Source of the DNA: Gordonia polyisoprenivorans
GTDB lineage: Bacteria; Actinomycetota; Actinomycetes; Mycobacteriales; Mycobacteriaceae
Reading direction: 5' to 3'
DNA: 64,000 bases
Assembly (NCBI RefSeq): GCF_017654315.1
Contig: NZ_CP072203.1
Location: 1,178,001-1,242,000, forward strand
In this document: positions 36,059 through 45,056 of the stretch, one piece after another
How the letters are laid out: every line of letters begins with the position of its first letter
How positions within the stretch are numbered: the stretch's first letter is position 1
Notes under the pieces: generated by a model
Seen by the model: the letters and a program-made list of their open reading frames with translations, nothing else
What the model was told of the DNA's origin: nothing
Databases searched by the model: none
Position numbers and translations under genes: made by a program

Positions 36059-37580
36059 GGGTCCAGCCGGTGGTCCGGCCGATGGGCGGGCCCGTCGACG
36101 GGTCCGGCCGACCGAGGTCGGCGAGAATGCCCTCGGCGCTGCGCACCGCCACCATGGCGGCATCGACGACCTGCGGATCGGCGAGCGGGTGGGCCGCGCG
36201 CGTCCGCCACCTGCCGGCCGCGTCGATGGCCGCGCCGCGCACCTCATTCGGGGTCGCGTCGTGCGCAAGCCCCAGACGGACGGTCGCGTGCACGCCGCGG
36301 TCCCCGACGAGACGGCTCAACTCGTCGAGTGTCTCGGCGGGCAGACCGATCCGTCCGGCCCGCACGGCGCCGATCAACCGCAGCTCGCGGAAGCCGTGGG
36401 TGTCGGCGAGCGCACGTCGCACCGACGAACGCAGTTGGGCTGCCGCGGGTTCCGGGCTTCCGGTGAGCACTCCGTCGAGGGTCCGCAGAGCCGAATGCGA
36501 CTTGAGCTGCCAGGCCCGCTGACCGAACTGCACGGTGATCAGGGAGCTGAGCTCCGAAAGGCCGCTGCGCGCCAGCAACTCCGCCGACAGTGCCGACGAC
36601 GTCGTCGTCCCGAACCGGATCAACGTCACCGCCAGTCGGATGCCGAAGACGCCCAGCCGGTCGGCCAGGGCCTGCCGGGCCTGCGGGTCGACCGCGGGCA
36701 GGATGTCCGGGCGGGTGAACCGGTCCATACTCAGCAACGCCGACTCCAGATCGTCGGCGGACACCGAGGCCAGTGCGAGCAGCGCCCGGAACTCCCTCTC
36801 CCGCAACGTCTGTGCCCCCAACGCCAGCAGCCCCGACACCGGGAGGACCGAGTGACACAGGCCGTTGCGGGTGAGTTCGCCGGTCAGACGTGCGGCGATC
36901 TCCTGCGCCGACAGCATCGCATCCACCCGCCCGGCGCCGAGCTCGTCGGCCCGGGAGACCACCCCGACGACCCCGAGCGGACCGGCCGAGGAGCCCATGG
37001 CCGCCGTGATCCGCCGCAGCATGGCGGAATCGGCGGCGGTGAGCGTGCGCAGCAGATAGACGACCGCATCCACCCGAGGTCGCCCGTCCTCGGGTGCGAG
37101 GAGACGTTCGGTCGACGCCGACAGGTCCGACGACAACGACGCCAGCCCCGGGGTGTCGACCAGCGCGCGATGCTCGAGCGCCCGTGTCGGCCAGGTGACC
37201 TCGATGCGATCGAGACGATCAGCGGTCAGGGTCCCGAGGTCGAAGCCGAGCCGGCCGTCGATGCGGGTCACCGGAACCGCAACGGCGGCACCGTCATCGA
37301 CGCATGCGGTGACCGACGCCGTGCGGCCCCGGCGATACCAGGTGACCACCCGCGTGCACTCGGTGGCGTCGGTCGGCGCGATGTCCTGCCCGACCAGGGC
37401 ATTGAGCAGGGTGGACTTGCCCGCCTTCAGCGAGCCGGTAAGCGCGATCCGCAAGGGCGCGTGGAGTTGTCGTTCACACTCCTCGATTCGATCGAGTGCG
37501 CGTCGATCGCCGGCCATGGCCGTGCGCGCGGCCGCGATGAGGTCGGGAGCCTGGGGAGTGCGGCCGGGTGCGGGACTCAT
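36027..37580 (-). CDS. iniC: IniC-like dynamin-family GTPase
   Basis: A 517-residue dynamin-like protein with G1 GSLKAGKS (49-56), G3 DTPG (142-145) and a candidate G4 region VVSRADEL (~187-194, NKxD replaced by SRAD). A helical C-terminal half follows, without the clear membrane-inserting hydrophobic patch seen in IniA. M. tuberculosis IniC (Rv0343) is slightly shorter (493 aa as I recall) and part of the isoniazid/ethambutol-inducible iniBAC operon; the family is proposed to remodel membranes under envelope stress. The ATG at 37580 shares a base with the iniA stop (TGATG), so the longer upstream frame is not the start. Its stop overlaps the small membrane gene. Confidence 0.88.
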   Translation of the reverse strand: MSPAPGRTPQAPDLIAAARTAMAGDRRALDRIEECERQLHAPLRIALTGSLKAGKSTLLNALVGQDIAPTDATECTRVVTWYRRGRTASVTACVDDGAAVAVPVTRIDGRLGFDLGTLTADRLDRIEVTWPTRALEHRALVDTPGLASLSSDLSASTERLLAPEDGRPRVDAVVYLLRTLTAADSAMLRRITAAMGSSAGPLGVVGVVSRADELGAGRVDAMLSAQEIAARLTGELTRNGLCHSVLPVSGLLALGAQTLREREFRALLALASVSADDLESALLSMDRFTRPDILPAVDPQARQALADRLGVFGIRLAVTLIRFGTTTSSALSAELLARSGLSELSSLITVQFGQRAWQLKSHSALRTLDGVLTGSPEPAAAQLRSSVRRALADTHGFRELRLIGAVRAGRIGLPAETLDELSRLVGDRGVHATVRLGLAHDATPNEVRGAAIDAAGRWRTRAAHPLADPQVVDAAMVAVRSAEGILADLGRPDPSTGPPIGRTTGWTLNAGSHRRPE

Positions 37581-39496
37581 CAGGCGGCCGGTCCGGTGAT
37601 CTGGTTTCCGGTGATCTCCTCGGCCGCGCGACGCAGCGCCGCCACCGCCGACAACTCGCTCTCCAGCGTCGCCACCCGGGTGGCGCGCTCGGAATCCTCC
37701 AGTGCCGCCGCCGATTGCGCGGCGCTGAGCGACTCGTTGATCGAACGGGCCGCCTGTTCGGCGATCTCGGCGAAGTGATCGCGCAGGATGCGCTGCATCG
37801 TGCGCAACCGGTCGCGGGATTCCTTGCCGACCTGGAAGCTGACGTCGTCGGTGAACGAACGCACCACCACCTTGGCCTTGTTGCGGCGATCGGCGAGCCG
37901 GGCCTGCTTGTCGTCGCGATAAGCCTTGCTGCCTAACAACAATCCCGCACCCACCGACACCGGATTGATCAGCGCCATACCCATCATCGTGGAGATCAAC
38001 CCGAACATCAGCACGCCGCCGTAGGAGCCGCGCATCCCGACGATCACCTTCTGGGTGATCGACATCGACGACGTGTTGGGCGCGCTGAGCTCGGTGACGG
38101 AATCGAGGATGCCGTCGACACCGGCGAAGTCGATGGCCGGCAGATCGGCGTAGCCGGCCTCGGCGAAGTGCTCCGCGAGCCGCTCGGCCAGCCACACCGA
38201 GCGTTCATGCGCCCACACGAAATTGTCGCCGACCGCGGTCGCGGTCTGATCGATCAGCCACTCCGACAACCGATCCCAGTCCTTCTCTGGATCGCCGTCG
38301 TCGATGGCGCGCTCGGCCTCCCGGGTCACCGCCCGCAGCCGGTCCCGCAGGTCGTGATCGATGTCGGCGGCCAGGTCGGAGATCCCGTCGGTGAGGGTCT
38401 GCTGCCAGTGTGAGGACGACCGACGCAGTTCCTCGGCCTTGGCCCGGGCCTCGCGCAGACCTCGCACCGCACGATCGGCGGTCTCCGGATTCTTCAGTGC
38501 CGCAAGCTCACTGCCCAGGGTCAGGGCCAGATGCTCGGAGACGGTCCGCAGGTCGGTGCCGGCCGCGGTGCGCGCGGACCGCCGTGCCGAGGGCACCACG
38601 GTTTCCCGGAGATACCGATAGAGGTCGGCGAAACCCGCCTCGGCATTGAGTTGTTCGTCGCCGAGACGCAGGGCGTGGGCGCGCATCGTCGACGAGACGG
38701 GAAGCAGCGGGATGTCGATGCCCGCGGTCTGCAGGTGTCCGCGGTCGGCGTCGGCGATCCGACGCCAGTGCGGGTAGAGGTCGGTCTTGGTGAGCAGGCA
38801 GGCCACGGTCGGGCACAGATCGACCACCTGACGCAGAAACGCCATCTCGGGTGCGGTGAACTCCTGGCTGGCGTCGGTCACCATGAACACCGCATCGGCG
38901 GCCGCGACCATTCCGAGAGTTGTTGCGGCATAAGGATGTCCGTGGCCCCCGACGCCCGGGGTGTCGATCACGACGAGTCCGTCGGCCAGCAGTGGTCCGG
39001 GCGCGGTGATCTCCAGTCGCATCACCTCGCGTCCCTGGGTGTGGGTGCTGGAGGGGGTGACGGCGGTGACCTCGTCGAAGGGGATCGGGATCGGCTGGTC
39101 GGTGCCGGCGACCACCAGCTGGGCGGCGGGCTGCTCGGCGTGGGAGATCAGCGTGGGCACGGCGGTGCTCTCGTCGTCGCCCACCGCGCACACACCCAGG
39201 TTCAGCAACGCGTTGACGAACTGGCTCTTGCCCTGTTTGAGGTTGCCGACGACGACGATGCGCAGTCGGGGATCGGAGAGTCTCGCGTGGGCGCCCTGCA
39301 AGCGGGCGGTCAGGTCGTCGCGCCGGGTCTGTGCCGCCAGTGCCGCGACCCGACCGATGAGATCGGAGATCGTCGATCCGGTGGGGCGAAGATCGGAGGA
39401 AGCGGGCGCGGCGCCGTGCGGCGCGGGAGTATTCGGCGTGTTGTCTTGTGGCGCGGCCGGATACATGACCTGTTGTTCGGCGGATGTGTGCGACAT
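37580..39496 (-). CDS. iniA: IniA-like dynamin-family GTPase
   Basis: A 638-residue protein, almost the same length as M. tuberculosis IniA (640, from memory). A Pro/Ala-rich N-terminal tail leads to G1 GNLKQGKS (84-91), G2 region STAVPTL, G3 DTPG (178-181) and G4 TKTD (236-239). Helical stalk segments follow, then the hydrophobic patch GSYGGVLMFGLISTMMGMALINPVSVGAGLLLG (~497-530, in two parts), which would insert into membrane, then more coiled helices. IniA is described as a bacterial dynamin-like GTPase mediating membrane fission/maintenance during drug stress. ATG 39496 has GGGAG ~7 nt upstream. It is separated from iniB by 206 bp holding two strong hairpins. Confidence 0.92.
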   Translation of the reverse strand: MSHTSAEQQVMYPAAPQDNTPNTPAPHGAAPASSDLRPTGSTISDLIGRVAALAAQTRRDDLTARLQGAHARLSDPRLRIVVVGNLKQGKSQFVNALLNLGVCAVGDDESTAVPTLISHAEQPAAQLVVAGTDQPIPIPFDEVTAVTPSSTHTQGREVMRLEITAPGPLLADGLVVIDTPGVGGHGHPYAATTLGMVAAADAVFMVTDASQEFTAPEMAFLRQVVDLCPTVACLLTKTDLYPHWRRIADADRGHLQTAGIDIPLLPVSSTMRAHALRLGDEQLNAEAGFADLYRYLRETVVPSARRSARTAAGTDLRTVSEHLALTLGSELAALKNPETADRAVRGLREARAKAEELRRSSSHWQQTLTDGISDLAADIDHDLRDRLRAVTREAERAIDDGDPEKDWDRLSEWLIDQTATAVGDNFVWAHERSVWLAERLAEHFAEAGYADLPAIDFAGVDGILDSVTELSAPNTSSMSITQKVIVGMRGSYGGVLMFGLISTMMGMALINPVSVGAGLLLGSKAYRDDKQARLADRRNKAKVVVRSFTDDVSFQVGKESRDRLRTMQRILRDHFAEIAEQAARSINESLSAAQSAAALEDSERATRVATLESELSAVAALRRAAEEITGNQITGPAA

Positions 39497-39559
39497 GGTG
39501 CTCCCACGGTAGCCCGACCGGTGCCTTCGGGTCGCGGCATCCCGGTGAGAAAGCGAAGA

Positions 39560-39603
39560 CCCTTTCCCTGCCCGCGGCTCCGGTCACGCGGGCAGGGAAA
39601 GGG
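39560..39603 (-). terminator. 17-bp hairpin between iniB and iniA
   Basis: CCCTTTCCCTGCCCGCG (39560-39576) pairs perfectly with 39587-39603 across a 10-nt loop. In the iniB direction it is the second of two hairpins. There is no clear U tail, as is common in actinobacteria. Confidence 0.75.
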
Positions 39604-39613
39604 CAGGGGGGAT

Positions 39614-39647
39614 GTGGTCGGTGATCCCCGAGGAGATCACCGACCAC
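39614..39647 (-). terminator. 13-bp hairpin after iniB
   Basis: GTGGTCGGTGATC (39614-39626) pairs perfectly with GATCACCGACCAC (39635-39647), 8-nt loop, about 56 nt past the iniB stop. With the next hairpin it forms a tandem terminator or attenuator before iniA. Confidence 0.7.
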
Positions 39648-39702
39648 CATCTCCTCGGCGGCGCGAGCCGTGAGGCCACGCGCGCGACGGTGGACGTCGT
39701 CG

Positions 39703-42700
39703 TCAGCCGCCGAGAAGTCCTTCGTGGCCCCCGATGCCGTGTCCGGCATCGGGATGCGGGGTCGTGGACTCGGTGCCGGAATCGGCGCCGGTCAGGCCAC
39801 CCCCGAGGCCGCTCTCGAGTCCTCCGGACAGGCCCGAGGTGAGATCGCCGGTCGCGTGGGTGGTGGCGTCGAGGGTGTGGCCGAGCGGGTTGTCCGCGGC
39901 CGCGGAACCCGTTGTGCCGGAATCGGTTGCGCCGGTACCCAAAGCGCCGGCCGTCAGACCGGACGAGCCCGGGTCGGAAGTGCCCGGATCGGTGGTGCCC
40001 GGTCCCAGGCCGATACCGTTCGCGCCGACCTGGGCGATCGATCCGAGTGCGCCGTGGCCGCTTTCGGTGACGGTGCCCTCGGTGGTCGTCGTGTTCTGCA
40101 GGCCGGAGAGTGCGGTACCGGCCAGGCCGTGACCGTCGATCGAACCGCCGGCGTCACCGCCGGTCAGCCCACCGAGGTGCGAGCCGATCTCGCCAACGAG
40201 CCCGCCGGCGGCCGCGCCGCCCCCACCGAGGCCCAGACCACCGGTCAGATCATTGCCGACGTGGGTGAGCCCGGTGCCCAGATCGGTGCCGGTGCCGATG
40301 CCCGACTCGCCGGTACCCGCGCCGGTGAGTCCGGCGCCGCCGAGCGCGCCGAGGCTGCCGTCCAACGCCCCGTCCACCGTTGCGCCGAGGTGGTGGCCCG
40401 CGTCGGACGTGCCCGTCAGTCCCAGTCCGAGGTCGGGCGTGTGGTTGAGATCGGTCGAGAGCCCCAGACCGCCGGTGAGGTCCGAGCCGGCGCCGGCGAG
40501 GCCGTCGGCGATCGCCGCGGTCTGCAGGGCTGCGCCACCGCCGGCGGAGATCACACCACTGCCGACGATGCCGTTCTGGCCGAGTGTCAGGGCGGGCTGC
40601 GCGACGGCGACGAGGTCGGCGTCGACGATCCGGTCGATGCCGCCGCCGGCTTCGAGTGTCGAGGTGAGGCCCGCGGTGATCGACCCGGCCTGGCCGGTGT
40701 CGAGGTTCAAGGCGCCGCCGAGCGCCGAGGTCAAAGAGGTGCCGAGATCGGCGCCGTCGACGAGCGAGCCGGCGACGGCGCCGCCGAGGTCACCACCGAG
40801 GGCCGAACCGAGGACGGCCCCGAACGATCCGCCGAGCGCGGAGCCGATCTCGCCGCCACCGCCGAGTGCGGAGGACAGCGCGCCGGACAGCTCGCCGGTC
40901 GTCGCGGTGAGCGCCGCGGAGTCGAGGCCCCCGATCAGTCCACCGCCGATCAGTCCACCACCGGCGAGTTGACCACCGAGTGCTGTGTCGAGGGCGCCCC
41001 CGAGTTGCCCGATCAGTGCCCCGTCGACGCCCAGAGCGGTACCCAGGTCGGCCGCGAGGACCTGCCCCAATGTGGCTTGCGTTGCGCCGCTGAGGCTTCC
41101 GTCGATGCCGGTGGCCGCGGCGAGCATCCCGCCGAGCGACCCGCCGAGCGCGGCGGCGAGGTCGCCGCCGAGTCCGCCGACGGCGCCGAGTTCGGTCGCC
41201 AGCCCCCCGGCGAGGCCACCGTCGAGCAACGCCGACAGTTGCGCGCCGCCCACCCCGGCGGTGTCGAGCACGCCGGCCAGCGCGCCGCCGAGATCGAGAG
41301 CGGTGGAGGCGCCGAGCGCCGAGCCGATCGTGGCGCCGAGGGTCGAGTTCAGGGTGGCGCCGAGCGCGGTGTCGAGGCCCGCGCCGGTGGCGAGCAGGCC
41401 GCTCACGGTGCCGTTGGCGTCGATTCCGCCGGCGAGCGCGGCACCCAACGCGGCACCGAGGTCGCCGGCGACGGCACCGCCTGCGCCCAGGGTCGAGGCC
41501 AGGCTTGCTCCGAGAGCGGCGCCCAGGTCGGTGTGTGCGTCGAGGGCCGTCGCGAGTCCTCCGGACAGGGCCGTGGAGATGCCGCCGGAAAGGGCGGAGT
41601 CGAGTGCGGCCGTCAGTCCGGCGCCGCCCGCGCCACCGATCCCGAGTGCCGCGGTCAGTGCCGCCGACATCGCGGTACCGGCCCCGGCGCCCGCGGTCAA
41701 CGCGATGCCACCGGCAGCGGCTGCACTGCCGGCCAGCGCGGCGCCCAGCGCACCGCCGAGCCCGGCGGCCACCGAACCGCCGGCGGCCAGACCGGTCGCG
41801 AGTGCACCCGACAGGGTGGTGGTCAGCTCGCCGGCGAGGGAGGCGACGGCGCCGGCGTCGAGAAGCCCGGTCAGTTCGGCACCGACCCCACCTGCCGCGG
41901 CGAATGTGCCGGTCAGTGCGGTGCCCAGCGCGGCCGACGCGCCTGCACCGAGGTCCAGGACACCCGAGAGACTCGCACCGAGCGCGGTGGCGGCGTCCAG
42001 GCCTGCGGTCAGTCCGGCCGCGAAGTCGGCTCCGAGGGCTCCGCCCGCGCCGAGCGCGGCACCGAGGGTGGCGCCCAGCGACGCGGCGAACGCTCCGGCG
42101 ATCTGGCCACCCGCGGTCAGCCCGGCCGACAGTACGGCGCCGAGTTCGGCACTTCCTGCTCCCACGAGACCGGCACCGACGGACAGCACCGCGGTGAGCG
42201 AGGACGACAGTTGGGCGGCGAGCTCGCCGCCGAAGCCCAGCGCACCGATCAGCGTCGTTGCCAGGTGGCCGCCGATCTCGGCTCCGCTGCCGAGTGCACC
42301 CCCGACCAGGGCGTCACCGCCGAGCAGCAGGTCGAATGCGCCGCCGAGCGCGGCACCCAGTTGGCCGGCGACCGCGCCGCCCGCGCCGACGCCTGCGGCC
42401 AGGGTCGCCGCGAGTCCGACCGCGAGTTGTCCGGCGAGGTCCAGCTCGGCGAAGGCGATGCCGCCGAGATCGATTGCGGTCAAGGCGAATCCGGAGAGAT
42501 CGGCGCCGCCGACCCCGATGCCGCCGAGGACGCTGCCGAAGTCGATGGAGCCGAGAGAGAATCCGCCGACGTTCACACCGCCCAGCCCGAGACCACCCAG
42601 CCCGACACCACCCAGCGCTGCGCCGCCGAGGCCCAGTCCGCCCAGTGCTGCGCCGCCGAGACCGAGTCCGCCCAATGCCCCGCCGCCGATGCCCAGCCCG

Positions 42701-42948
42701 CCGAGCGCCCCGCCGCCCACAGCGCCGCCTGCACCCACAGCGCCGCCTGCACCGGCGATGGCGCCGAGCGCGCCACCGGTGCCGCCGCCGGCGACCAACG
42801 GTGCCGCCGCGGCCACCTCGGCCGGGCTGACCCCACTGAGTCCGGCCGCGGCGAGCACGGTCTGCGGCGATCGGCAATACCCCTCAAGGGCTTCGTCGTC
42901 GCGCAACAGCCCCAGGATGAAGTCGAGAACGGCATTGTTGCTGCTCAT
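39703..42948 (-). CDS. iniB: giant IniB-like Gly/Ala/Leu-rich repeat protein
   Basis: A 1081-residue protein. Residues ~1-55 form the IniB-type N-terminal helical domain (NAVLDFILGLLRDDEALEGY, then SPQTVLAAAGLSGVSPAEV). Residues ~60-180 are short GGLGLGGAALGG-type repeats grading into a pentapeptide-like stretch (GADLSGFALTAIDLGGIAF). Residues ~180-760 are dozens of ~22-25-residue amphipathic units with an LGAALxAGLxAGG pattern. The C terminus is Gly/Thr/Ser/Asp-rich and ends HGIGGHEGLLGG. M. tuberculosis IniB is about 480 residues, so this one is more than twice as long. AGGAGACTTCCC precedes the ATG at 42948; the extended frame to 43044 is not real-looking. It has no classical signal peptide. 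Confidence 0.85.
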   Translation of the reverse strand: MSSNNAVLDFILGLLRDDEALEGYCRSPQTVLAAAGLSGVSPAEVAAAAPLVAGGGTGGALGAIAGAGGAVGAGGAVGGGALGGLGIGGGALGGLGLGGAALGGLGLGGAALGGVGLGGLGLGGVNVGGFSLGSIDFGSVLGGIGVGGADLSGFALTAIDLGGIAFAELDLAGQLAVGLAATLAAGVGAGGAVAGQLGAALGGAFDLLLGGDALVGGALGSGAEIGGHLATTLIGALGFGGELAAQLSSSLTAVLSVGAGLVGAGSAELGAVLSAGLTAGGQIAGAFAASLGATLGAALGAGGALGADFAAGLTAGLDAATALGASLSGVLDLGAGASAALGTALTGTFAAAGGVGAELTGLLDAGAVASLAGELTTTLSGALATGLAAGGSVAAGLGGALGAALAGSAAAAGGIALTAGAGAGTAMSAALTAALGIGGAGGAGLTAALDSALSGGISTALSGGLATALDAHTDLGAALGASLASTLGAGGAVAGDLGAALGAALAGGIDANGTVSGLLATGAGLDTALGATLNSTLGATIGSALGASTALDLGGALAGVLDTAGVGGAQLSALLDGGLAGGLATELGAVGGLGGDLAAALGGSLGGMLAAATGIDGSLSGATQATLGQVLAADLGTALGVDGALIGQLGGALDTALGGQLAGGGLIGGGLIGGLDSAALTATTGELSGALSSALGGGGEIGSALGGSFGAVLGSALGGDLGGAVAGSLVDGADLGTSLTSALGGALNLDTGQAGSITAGLTSTLEAGGGIDRIVDADLVAVAQPALTLGQNGIVGSGVISAGGGAALQTAAIADGLAGAGSDLTGGLGLSTDLNHTPDLGLGLTGTSDAGHHLGATVDGALDGSLGALGGAGLTGAGTGESGIGTGTDLGTGLTHVGNDLTGGLGLGGGGAAAGGLVGEIGSHLGGLTGGDAGGSIDGHGLAGTALSGLQNTTTTEGTVTESGHGALGSIAQVGANGIGLGPGTTDPGTSDPGSSGLTAGALGTGATDSGTTGSAAADNPLGHTLDATTHATGDLTSGLSGGLESGLGGGLTGADSGTESTTPHPDAGHGIGGHEGLLGG

Positions 42949-43016
42949 GGGAAGTCTCCTCAAATGACATGCGGTGGATGACGACCACGCTATGGCGACC
43001 GCCGGGCCGGCACATC

Positions 43017-43118
43017 GGGGAAAAATCCCCCCTTGCCCGGCCACCCCCTGACACGCCCGGCGAGGGGGTGTTTCCCCTACGGCCCATGCGCCGGGTGACC
43101 AATGCGGGGAAAATCCCC
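43017..43118. promoter_or_regulatory. three GGGGAAA/TCCCC palindromes in the iniB-hsp70 divergent region
   Basis: GGGGAAAAATCCCC at 43017-43030, AGGGGGTGTTTCCCCT at 43063-43078 (read on the minus strand as GGGGAAACACCCC) and GGGGAAAATCCCC at 43106-43118. Centres are spaced about 47 and 42 bp, near multiples of the helical turn. They lie 69-170 nt upstream of iniB and 112-213 nt upstream of the Hsp70 gene. An additional GTGACC/GGTCAC inverted repeat lies at 43174-43189. Operator function is inferred from symmetry and repetition. Confidence 0.6.
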
Positions 43119-43229
43119 CATCTTTGCCCTGTCGGCTAACGACACGCCGGGCTGTCGCGACATGATGAGCAGTGTGACCTGCGGGTCACCCGGCGCGTCC
43201 ACGCCGGTTGAGGAGACTGAGGAGAGACG

Positions 43230-45056
43230 ATGACCGTCGACATCCGGCATGACGCGACACCCGAGCCGGCCGGGGGTGTGGGCGATCATGAGGCGGCGAC
43301 CGCGTTGGCGATCGGCATCAAGATCGGCACCGACCTCTCGATCGCGGTCGGTGCGTACGCCGACGGCTGGGCGGGTACCGTCACCCGTCCGACGGTCGAG
43401 CTCGCCGGACGTGACGACTTCTTGCATCGCATCGGCGATCCGGTCGGTCTCGTCGACGCCGCAGGGGATCCGGTGTTCGCCGAGGCGCTCTACGCGCAGG
43501 CCGTCCATCGGCTGCTCACCGAGATACTAGATGCCACCGGCGCGGACCCCCAGACCGTGCATGTGACGTTCGCGGTCCCCGACGGGTGGTCTCCGGCGGT
43601 GATCGCCGACGTCGGCCGCGCGGTGCAGGCGGCCACCGGGCTCACCGCGGACCGCTGCGACTGGACGAGTGCGGCGGTGACCGCGGTGACCGCCGCCGAA
43701 CACAGCACGGGGGCCTTCGCCGACGGTGATCCCGTCGTCGTCTACGACTTCGGTGCGTCCGCCACCACGGTGACGGTGCTCGCCGCCGGTACCGATCCGA
43801 CACCGTTGACGCGCCCGCTGACCTCGACGCTGGTGAGCGGCCGCGACATCGACCGGCTACTGCTCGATCACACCCTGGAGGCCACCGGGCTCGGCCACAC
43901 GTTGGGCGCCTCCGTCGACAATCCCTCGATCCTCGCCGACCTCACCGAACTCCGCGGGCGCTGCCGCACCGCGAAGGAGCGGCTGTCGACGGATACCGGT
44001 ACCGCCGTGGACATCTCGGTCGGAGAGCATCGCACGCAGGCCCGGCTCGTGCGGGAGGACGTCGACGAGCTGGTGCGTGGGCCGGTGCTGGAATCGGTGA
44101 GCCTCGTGCGCGACGCGCTCGCCGCCGCGGGCGTCGATCCGCGTCGGGTGGCGGCGATCGTCGCGGTCGGCGGCGGCTCGTCGGTCCCCATCGTCTCCGA
44201 ACTGCTCGAATCTGCACTGCACATCCCGGTGATCCTCGACCCCGATCCGTCGGGCGCCGCCGCGGTGGGCGCGGCGTTGATCTCCGCAGACCGTCTTGCT
44301 GCGGACCGTCTTGCCGCTGCCGGTGGCCCCGACGACGCCACCGCGCTGCTTGCCGCGGCCGCGCCCCTGCCCGCACCCGCCCCGATCCACGCCGTCGAAC
44401 CGGCACCGGTCTCCGAAAGTGCTCCGGCGCAACGCCTCTCCAATCGCAAGCGCGGTGTTCTGGTTGCGCTCGGTGTGGCGGTCATCGCGGTGTTCACTGC
44501 CGCCGGATTGTCGGTGGGTACCGGACTCGTCGGCTCGACCAAGCCGGCGACACCCGCGCCGGCCGAGGGTGCGGTGCCCAGCGGAGCACACGGGGCATCG
44601 ACCCCCGCGCGATCGACGGCGGCGTCCGCCGCGGCCGGTGGCCCGACGACGTCGAGGTCGGGCGGTGCCGCCGCGACGACGGGAACCGCCGGGCGCACTG
44701 CCACCACCGGAGCGCCCACCTCGACGGCCGCCGGTGCCCCGGCCGCCTCGAGCGGCGCGCAGCCCGGTCAACCGGCCGCGTCCACCGCGGCACCGCAGCC
44801 GTCGACCTCCAACGGGGGTACCGACAACGGTGGCGCGACAAACGGGGGCACGGGCAGCGGTAGCGGCACCGGGAACACCGACACCGGCGGCACCGACGAC
44901 GGCTCTGGCGGTGGTACGTCGTCCGGCGGCTCCGGCTCCGGCAACAGTGGCTCGGGTGGCGGAATCGGTGGCGCGGTGCGCCAGTTGCCCGGCGACGTCC
45001 TCGGTGGCGTCGGTCAGATCACCTGTGGTCTCGTCGGACTTCCGGCGTGCCCGTGA
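43230..45056 (+). CDS. membrane-anchored Hsp70-like protein
   Basis: A 608-residue protein. Residues ~25-355 form an actin/Hsp70-type nucleotide-binding domain with phosphate 1 (IGIKIGTDLSIAV), phosphate 2 (VVVYDFGASATTV, 169-181) and adenosine motif (VAVGGGSSVPIV, 311-322). There is no Hsp70 substrate-binding domain. Instead a Pro/Ala linker leads to a basic stop-transfer (SNRKRG) and a TM helix (~409-430). The outside tail of about 175 residues is Ser/Thr/Gly/Asn-rich and ends with two cysteines (GQITCGLVGLPACP) that could form a disulfide. GAGGAGAGACG precedes the ATG. It is co-transcribed with the IniR-like gene (overlap at its stop) and diverges from iniB. Confidence 0.85.
   Translation: MTVDIRHDATPEPAGGVGDHEAATALAIGIKIGTDLSIAVGAYADGWAGTVTRPTVELAGRDDFLHRIGDPVGLVDAAGDPVFAEALYAQAVHRLLTEILDATGADPQTVHVTFAVPDGWSPAVIADVGRAVQAATGLTADRCDWTSAAVTAVTAAEHSTGAFADGDPVVVYDFGASATTVTVLAAGTDPTPLTRPLTSTLVSGRDIDRLLLDHTLEATGLGHTLGASVDNPSILADLTELRGRCRTAKERLSTDTGTAVDISVGEHRTQARLVREDVDELVRGPVLESVSLVRDALAAAGVDPRRVAAIVAVGGGSSVPIVSELLESALHIPVILDPDPSGAAAVGAALISADRLAADRLAAAGGPDDATALLAAAAPLPAPAPIHAVEPAPVSESAPAQRLSNRKRGVLVALGVAVIAVFTAAGLSVGTGLVGSTKPATPAPAEGAVPSGAHGASTPARSTAASAAAGGPTTSRSGGAAATTGTAGRTATTGAPTSTAAGAPAASSGAQPGQPAASTAAPQPSTSNGGTDNGGATNGGTGSGSGTGNTDTGGTDDGSGGGTSSGGSGSGNSGSGGGIGGAVRQLPGDVLGGVGQITCGLVGLPACP

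Noticed and set aside
39670..42981. 1103-residue plus-strand ORF opposite iniB, and other long antisense frames there
   Set aside because: It mirrors the repetitive GC-rich iniB codons, has no ribosome site, no domain-like content, and iniB on the other strand has a conserved N terminus and AGGAGA site.
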